A stretch of 64,000 nt of DNA from CAVEFW01 sp963643505 (GTDB lineage Bacteria; Actinomycetota; Coriobacteriia; Coriobacteriales; Eggerthellaceae), in contig CAVIKF010000005.1 in assembly GCA_963643505.1 (NCBI GenBank), positions 1 through 64,000 of the forward strand, read 5' to 3'. The number at the start of each line of letters is the position of its first letter. Within the stretch, counting starts at the first letter, position 1. This document shows, piece by piece, positions 59,959 through 64,000 of the stretch. The notes beneath the pieces were generated by a model. It ran no database searches. It was given only the letters and a program-made list of their open reading frames with translations, and had not been told where the DNA came from. Both the position numbers and the translations under genes were made by a program.

Positions 59959-61078
59959 CTCCGCTTTCGAACAAGATGGCGGCCTGGCCGAGGAGGTCGA
60001 CTATGTCGAGTTTTTGGGGGCATTGCTCGTTGCAACGCCGACACCCTATGCACTCCGATGCCTTTCCGCCGGCCTTTGTATGAAGGTTGTAATAGCGCTT
60101 GGCCTCGCTGAAGGTGTCGTAGACGGTGTTCATGTTCATCGTCGAGAAGATCCAAGGTACCTTCACGCCTCGCGGGCATGTTGCCATGCAGTATCCGCAA
60201 TGGGAGCACTCGATGACGCCGGAGCCGCGCGTTTCTCGGGTGATCTTTTCGATCAAGGCGCAATCCGATGGGGTCAAAGGCCCCAAGGTGCGATACGTGT
60301 CGATATCTTGCGAGGCGTGCTCGACGGTGTCCATCGTGGAAAAGACGTGGGTCACGCCTTCAAGGGATGCACAGAACCGATAGGCGAGGGAGGCGGGGTC
60401 TACCCCTGCTTTTTCAATGATAGCTTTTGCCTTGGGGGGCAGTTTCACCAACAAGCCGCCGTTGAGAGGCTTCATCACCATGATCGGCTTGCCAAACTCC
60501 CTTGCGACCTCGTAGTTCTTGCGTCCTTGTATCACGTCGTCTTCCCAATCGAGATAGTTGATAGGCAACATGACAAAGTCGATTTCGGGATGGGCGTCAA
60601 GCACCTCGCGCAGAAGGTGACTGCTGTCGTGGAAGGATATGCCGATCGAGCGCGCTCTGCCCGCCTCCTTCTCGGCGATCATGGCCTCCCAAGCCCCGAG
60701 CTCTTCGTAGGTGCGCAGGCGGTTCCCGAGAAGCGAGACGTTGTGGAGCATCAGGTAGTCAAAGTAGCTCGTTCCCAGGTGCTGCAGTGACTTCTCGATG
60801 TTTCCGGTGACGTCATCTTTGCTTTCCAATTTCCAAGCGGTGATCTTTTGGGTCAACTCAAAGGCGTCGCGCGGGTAGCGCGAGACCAATGCGTCCCGGA
60901 GAAGCTCCTCCTCCGCACCGTAGGCGAAGGCGCTGTCAAAGCAGGTGAAGCCGGCGCCTATGAACTCGTCTACCATGGTGGCCACCTCGAGGGAGGAAAG
61001 CTTTGGATTTCGGACGGAGAACAGCCCCCCAAATCCAAGCTTGGCCAAAGGGCCCAGGTTGCGTGTCGGAAAAGACAT
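59951..61078 (-). CDS. Fe-S aldo/keto reductase
   Basis: A 375-residue protein: an aldo/keto reductase barrel (LGFGGLFS, FDSAFAYG with the catalytic Asp and Tyr, ELTQKI Lys, DYLMLHNV His) followed by a C-terminal 100-residue tail with CSHCGYCMATCP and CIGCRRCNEQCPQ, two 4Fe-4S motifs of the kind seen in the COG1453-type fusions. It likely uses an iron-sulfur electron path besides NAD(P)H. It begins behind AGGAGG, directly after a terminator-like hairpin, and shares an operon with the MFS gene. Confidence 0.88.
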   Translation of the reverse strand: MSFPTRNLGPLAKLGFGGLFSVRNPKLSSLEVATMVDEFIGAGFTCFDSAFAYGAEEELLRDALVSRYPRDAFELTQKITAWKLESKDDVTGNIEKSLQHLGTSYFDYLMLHNVSLLGNRLRTYEELGAWEAMIAEKEAGRARSIGISFHDSSHLLREVLDAHPEIDFVMLPINYLDWEDDVIQGRKNYEVAREFGKPIMVMKPLNGGLLVKLPPKAKAIIEKAGVDPASLAYRFCASLEGVTHVFSTMDTVEHASQDIDTYRTLGPLTPSDCALIEKITRETRGSGVIECSHCGYCMATCPRGVKVPWIFSTMNMNTVYDTFSEAKRYYNLHTKAGGKASECIGCRRCNEQCPQKLDIVDLLGQAAILFESGDR

Positions 61079-61089
61079 GTCTACCTCCT

Positions 61090-61217
61090 AAAAAAGTCCC
61101 GCCTTTGCGGGCGGGACCAGATTACCTGAGGGAGACTTATGGTAAGCCAGCTCCCTCTCTATAACGAAAGGAACGTCAGCCGGCGGAGCGGGTGGAGGGG
61201 TTTACTCGTCCGCCGGC
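61090..61217 (-). terminator. Terminator-like hairpin and two other hairpins upstream of the aldo/keto reductase gene
   Basis: On the minus strand, after the M24 gene: GCCGGCGGA / TCCGCCGGC (61179-61217), GAGGGAG / CTCCCTC (61128-61157), and a strong terminator GTCCCGCC / GGCGGGAC followed by T6 (61090-61117). The terminator ends three bases before the AGGAGG of the aldo/keto reductase gene. Confidence 0.75.
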
Positions 61218-61233
61218 GCCAGTCCGCTTATCG

Positions 61234-62481
61234 CTACATGCAGGTCTTCAGCTGGTACTCGGGAACGAAGATTCCGTCGTAGGGCAGCGCGAAGAAGTTC
61301 TGCCAACCGTCCTTGGTGACCACGCCGATGTTCTCGATGCGGACGCCGCCGACGCCGCGCTCACCGTAGCAGGTGTGGATGGCGATGCATTGGCCTTCCT
61401 TGATCTCGAGCGGGTGCTCCAAAGACCAGAAGCGGTTGATGTTGGGACGGTCGTGGGCGCCTACGCCGACGCCGTGGCAAATCCAGTTGGATCCGACCTC
61501 ATATTCGTGCTCGAGGCCAAGCTCCTCGCAGGTGGGCATCGCAAGAGCGACGTCGCGAGTGGAGTTGCCAATCTTGATGGCGTCCTGGATCTCAAGCAGG
61601 TGCTCGTAGCAGAAGCGATACCAATCCTTTTGCTTTTGGCTCGGCTCCATGCCGCAGCAGAATGTGCGGTGGTAGCAAGCGTGGTAGCCCATATACAGGT
61701 CGCCCATGATGTAGCCGTATCCCACATCTCCGGGCTGCATGATGCGATCGGTCATCAAACCCCAGTTCGGGTAAGCGTTCGGGCCCGAACGCAGGCTGAT
61801 GTTGAAGTTCCAAGAACCCTTGGAGACGAGGTATTGGCGACCTGCGGCAGCTACTTCACAGTCGGTGACGCCCGGACGGACGGCGTCGAACATGCGAGTC
61901 CAAGCCGCATCGGCCAGGCAACCGACCATGCGCAGGCAGTTGACCTCGTCGACCGTCTTGATCTCGCGGGCTTCGTCCATGACGTCTCCCATGGGAGCCA
62001 CCTTGTAGCCCTTCTTCTCGGCGAGGCACTTGCCGATGTCGGCAGGGGAGACGCCAGCGGCCAAGACCTCGTTTGCTCCGAAGTTGGACTCCTTGAGGGC
62101 CATGTCGATCTGGTCAACGATGACCTGGAGAGAGTCCTGATAGGCTCCCTCGCCGCCGACGCGCTCAATGATGGGCATGGGACGGACCTTGTCCGGGTTG
62201 ATCCAGGGGCAATGCGCCTGCATCTGCTCACCGTGCTCCGGGCGGGTGAAGATGTAGGTCTCGCGGCCGTCGGCGAACACCAGGCCGATGTGAGGGGCGG
62301 AGGTCCTCATCGCGGTGGCGTAGCGGACGTTCTCGCCCTGGAAGATGATGGCGTCAAAACCGTGGGCTGCCATCGCCTCGCGCGTCTTGGCGAGTCGCTC
62401 TTCGCGCATCCGGGCGAAGTTCACGCGCTCCTCCCAGTCCACGCCAGCCGTACCCCAGCTGAGCCTTTTTACATTCTCCAT
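61234..62481 (-). CDS. M24 (creatinase/aminopeptidase P) fold protein lacking most metal ligands
   Basis: A 415-residue protein of the pita-bread family: an N-terminal creatinase-like domain (GFDAIIFQGENVRYAT) and an M24 core (KTVDEVNCLRMVGCLADAAW, ICHGVGVGAHDRPNI, GGVRIENIGVV). The two Asp ligands of metal aminopeptidases are replaced in the IMGDLYMGYHACYHRTF stretch, and the Glu in the AIHTCYG segment by His; only the His of CHGVG and the last Glu are kept. This fits a non-peptidase such as creatinase-type C-N hydrolases or lyases. AAGGAG precedes the start; the transporter gene upstream is 46 bp away. Confidence 0.82.
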   Translation of the reverse strand: MENVKRLSWGTAGVDWEERVNFARMREERLAKTREAMAAHGFDAIIFQGENVRYATAMRTSAPHIGLVFADGRETYIFTRPEHGEQMQAHCPWINPDKVRPMPIIERVGGEGAYQDSLQVIVDQIDMALKESNFGANEVLAAGVSPADIGKCLAEKKGYKVAPMGDVMDEAREIKTVDEVNCLRMVGCLADAAWTRMFDAVRPGVTDCEVAAAGRQYLVSKGSWNFNISLRSGPNAYPNWGLMTDRIMQPGDVGYGYIMGDLYMGYHACYHRTFCCGMEPSQKQKDWYRFCYEHLLEIQDAIKIGNSTRDVALAMPTCEELGLEHEYEVGSNWICHGVGVGAHDRPNINRFWSLEHPLEIKEGQCIAIHTCYGERGVGGVRIENIGVVTKDGWQNFFALPYDGIFVPEYQLKTCM

Positions 62482-62527
62482 AACAACTCCTTTCGAATCG
62501 TTTCCTTAAGTTTTCCGACAAAACTAG

Positions 62528-63964
62528 CTATTCTGCCTTCTTTTCGACATTGCCGCCCATTTGAGCCTCTTCGATGTCGCGGCCCTTGAAGTACTTGACA
62601 TACAGGCCCATGACGGTGAACAGGACGATGCAGCTAATGAACTCGGGCAGCACGACGATTACAAACATGCTGCTCACAGCCATGCCGGAAGCGAGCATGT
62701 AGCCACCGACGACCGGGGCGACAAGAGAGCCGATGCGGCCGATGCCGAGGTTGAGGCCGGAAGCGGTAGAGCGCAGCTTGATGGGATAGAACAGCGGGGT
62801 CATTGCCGGGTTCACGTCGTAGCAGCTTGACTGGCAGAAGCCGAGCAGGATGATCAGGGCGATGGTGATGGTCTGCTCTGCAGGAGCGGCGCCGAACGCT
62901 ACAGCCACGAAGAAGATGATGATCGGGAAGATGGCTGCCTTGCGCAGGCCGATCTTGTCAAGGATGAAGCCGATGAGAGCGGAACCGGCCATGGAGCCAA
63001 ACATCATGAGGGACGTCATCCAAGAAGCGGTCTGTGCGTCGAAGCCCTTGACCGTGAGGATGGTGGGCATCCAAGATTTGAAGAAGTACGCGACGAACAG
63101 GCAGATGATGAAGTTGAGCCAAAGCAGCGGGGTGATGTACTTCATGCGGCCACGGAACAGTGACTTGAATCCAGCGTTCTTCTCGGAATCGCTCTCAGCC
63201 GCCTTTGCGGTCTCCTCGGCGCCCTTCTTCTCGGACCTGAAGTAATACTCGGTGTTCTCATCGAAGGTCATATCCTTGCGGACACGACGCATGATCTTGG
63301 CGATCTTGGCGTTGTTGTTCTTGCCGTTGACCCCGTTGGTGGCCGCAAGCCAGCAAACAGACTCCGGCATCCACAGCAAGACGACGACCCAAAGAATGGC
63401 GGGGATGACGAATCCGACGACAAAGATTGCGTGCCATCCCCAGATACCGAGGAGGAAGGCTGCAACGATGCCGGTGGTCGCGGAACCGAAGTTCATGCCG
63501 ACGAACAGCGTAGTAACGCGCTTCATCTTGCCGGACTCAGGTGCGAAGTCGTTGCTCATAGTGACGATGCAAGGGGTCAAGCCGCCGACGCCGAGCGTAA
63601 CGAGGACGCGGACGACGCACATCAGATAAATGTTTTGACAGAAAATCGTCGCGAGCGTCATGACAGAGAACAAGCCCAGTGAGATGAGCATTGAGTTTTT
63701 GCGGCCGATGCGGTCGCCGATCCAGCCAAAGACGAACGCGCCAAAGATGAGGCCGATATTTTGGACCGACATGATCCAGCCGAAGTCGCTCTTTTGCATA
63801 CCCCAGTCATTAGCCATGGACGTGACTGCAAGCGAAAACGCGGTGTTGTCGTAGCCGTCCACGAACATGAGCAATGCACACAGGATAAGGAGGATCCATG
63901 CAAATCCGGTCATTCCCTTTTGACCGTCTATGGCCTCCTTGACATTTAGTCTCGTTGTTTCCAT
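62528..63964 (-). CDS. MFS transporter, aromatic acid:H+ symporter (AAHS)-like
   Basis: A 478-residue twelve-helix transporter. The N-terminal signature DGYDNTAF in helix 1 and the loop GWIGDRIGRKNSMLIS between helices 2 and 3 fit the AAHS branch that takes up benzoate, vanillate and similar acids. A long, charged central loop (residues 215-270) joins the halves. It lies just upstream of the M24-fold gene in the same direction, so the pair may import and hydrolyse one compound. The upstream promoter is at or beyond the window end. Confidence 0.85.
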   Translation of the reverse strand: METTRLNVKEAIDGQKGMTGFAWILLILCALLMFVDGYDNTAFSLAVTSMANDWGMQKSDFGWIMSVQNIGLIFGAFVFGWIGDRIGRKNSMLISLGLFSVMTLATIFCQNIYLMCVVRVLVTLGVGGLTPCIVTMSNDFAPESGKMKRVTTLFVGMNFGSATTGIVAAFLLGIWGWHAIFVVGFVIPAILWVVVLLWMPESVCWLAATNGVNGKNNNAKIAKIMRRVRKDMTFDENTEYYFRSEKKGAEETAKAAESDSEKNAGFKSLFRGRMKYITPLLWLNFIICLFVAYFFKSWMPTILTVKGFDAQTASWMTSLMMFGSMAGSALIGFILDKIGLRKAAIFPIIIFFVAVAFGAAPAEQTITIALIILLGFCQSSCYDVNPAMTPLFYPIKLRSTASGLNLGIGRIGSLVAPVVGGYMLASGMAVSSMFVIVVLPEFISCIVLFTVMGLYVKYFKGRDIEEAQMGGNVEKKAE

Positions 63965-64000
63965 TTTGACTTAGCCTATCTATTCAAGGTTAATAGAGAC

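Overview
The window looks like a chromosomal segment of a strictly or facultatively anaerobic, moderately high-GC actinobacterium, most likely class Coriobacteriia, family Eggerthellaceae (inference). The reasons are several molybdopterin/Fe-S respiratory modules, CCG-domain and DUF169 iron-sulfur proteins, T-box control in a high-GC Gram-positive background, Tat lipoproteins, ATP-type PEP carboxykinase, an Fe-S aldo/keto reductase, and a transporter- and regulator-rich catabolic region of the kind seen in gut Coriobacteriia. No rRNA, tRNA or CRISPR was seen.

Layout. (1) 1-6346: the end of an upstream gene, a PsrB/PsrC-type Fe-S plus quinol-anchor pair, then a separate set with a CCG-domain protein, a soluble molybdopterin oxidoreductase and a TIGR04282-type transferase. 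(2) 6516-9411, minus strand: PadR regulator, flavin reductase-like protein, Fe-S/DUF169 protein and GNAT acetyltransferase, with two perfect palindromes in front of padR. (3) 9822-18617: glmS, acpS, a large YhgE/Pip membrane protein, nnrD, ligA. (4) 18738-23549: riboflavin operon ribD-ribE-ribBA-ribH under an FMN riboswitch and followed by a HAD phosphatase that may supply the missing dephosphorylation step. (5) 23696-29231: YnjBCD-like ABC importer (Tat lipoprotein, small ORF, two permeases, ATPase) ending in a biotin-synthase-like radical SAM gene. (6) 29293-33209: solitary ECF ATPase, alanine/Na+ symporter, and a decayed patch with an ATPase remnant and a RelB/DinJ-PemK toxin-antitoxin pair whose toxin is damaged. 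(7) 33303-37842: recN and an xpaC-telA pair; xpaC carries six 45-bp repeats. (8) 38084-41792: Trp T-box and an ECF tryptophan transporter (trpP-ecfA-ecfA-ecfT). (9) 42023-49196: pckA, T-box pheS-pheT, a gene of unknown function behind a LexA-type box, coaE. (10) 49365-63964: accessory catabolic region. A LysR gene is divergent from three NTF2/SnoaL-like paralogs, a SMP-30-type beta-propeller and a MatC-like permease. Then come a PNPOx-like protein, a TetR regulator, an acyl-CoA dehydrogenase without the usual glutamate, a small membrane protein, two MFS transporters, an Fe-S aldo/keto reductase and an M24 'pita-bread' protein lacking most metal ligands.

The most unusual signal is not a gene. 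Short tandem duplications (period mostly 29-36 bp) lie on or just after the stop codon of more than ten unrelated genes on both strands, often copying the stop codon itself. Related in-frame repeats sit inside ribD, xpaC, the YhgE gene and the partial first gene. This suggests a recurrent, genome-wide duplication process acting at gene 3' ends.
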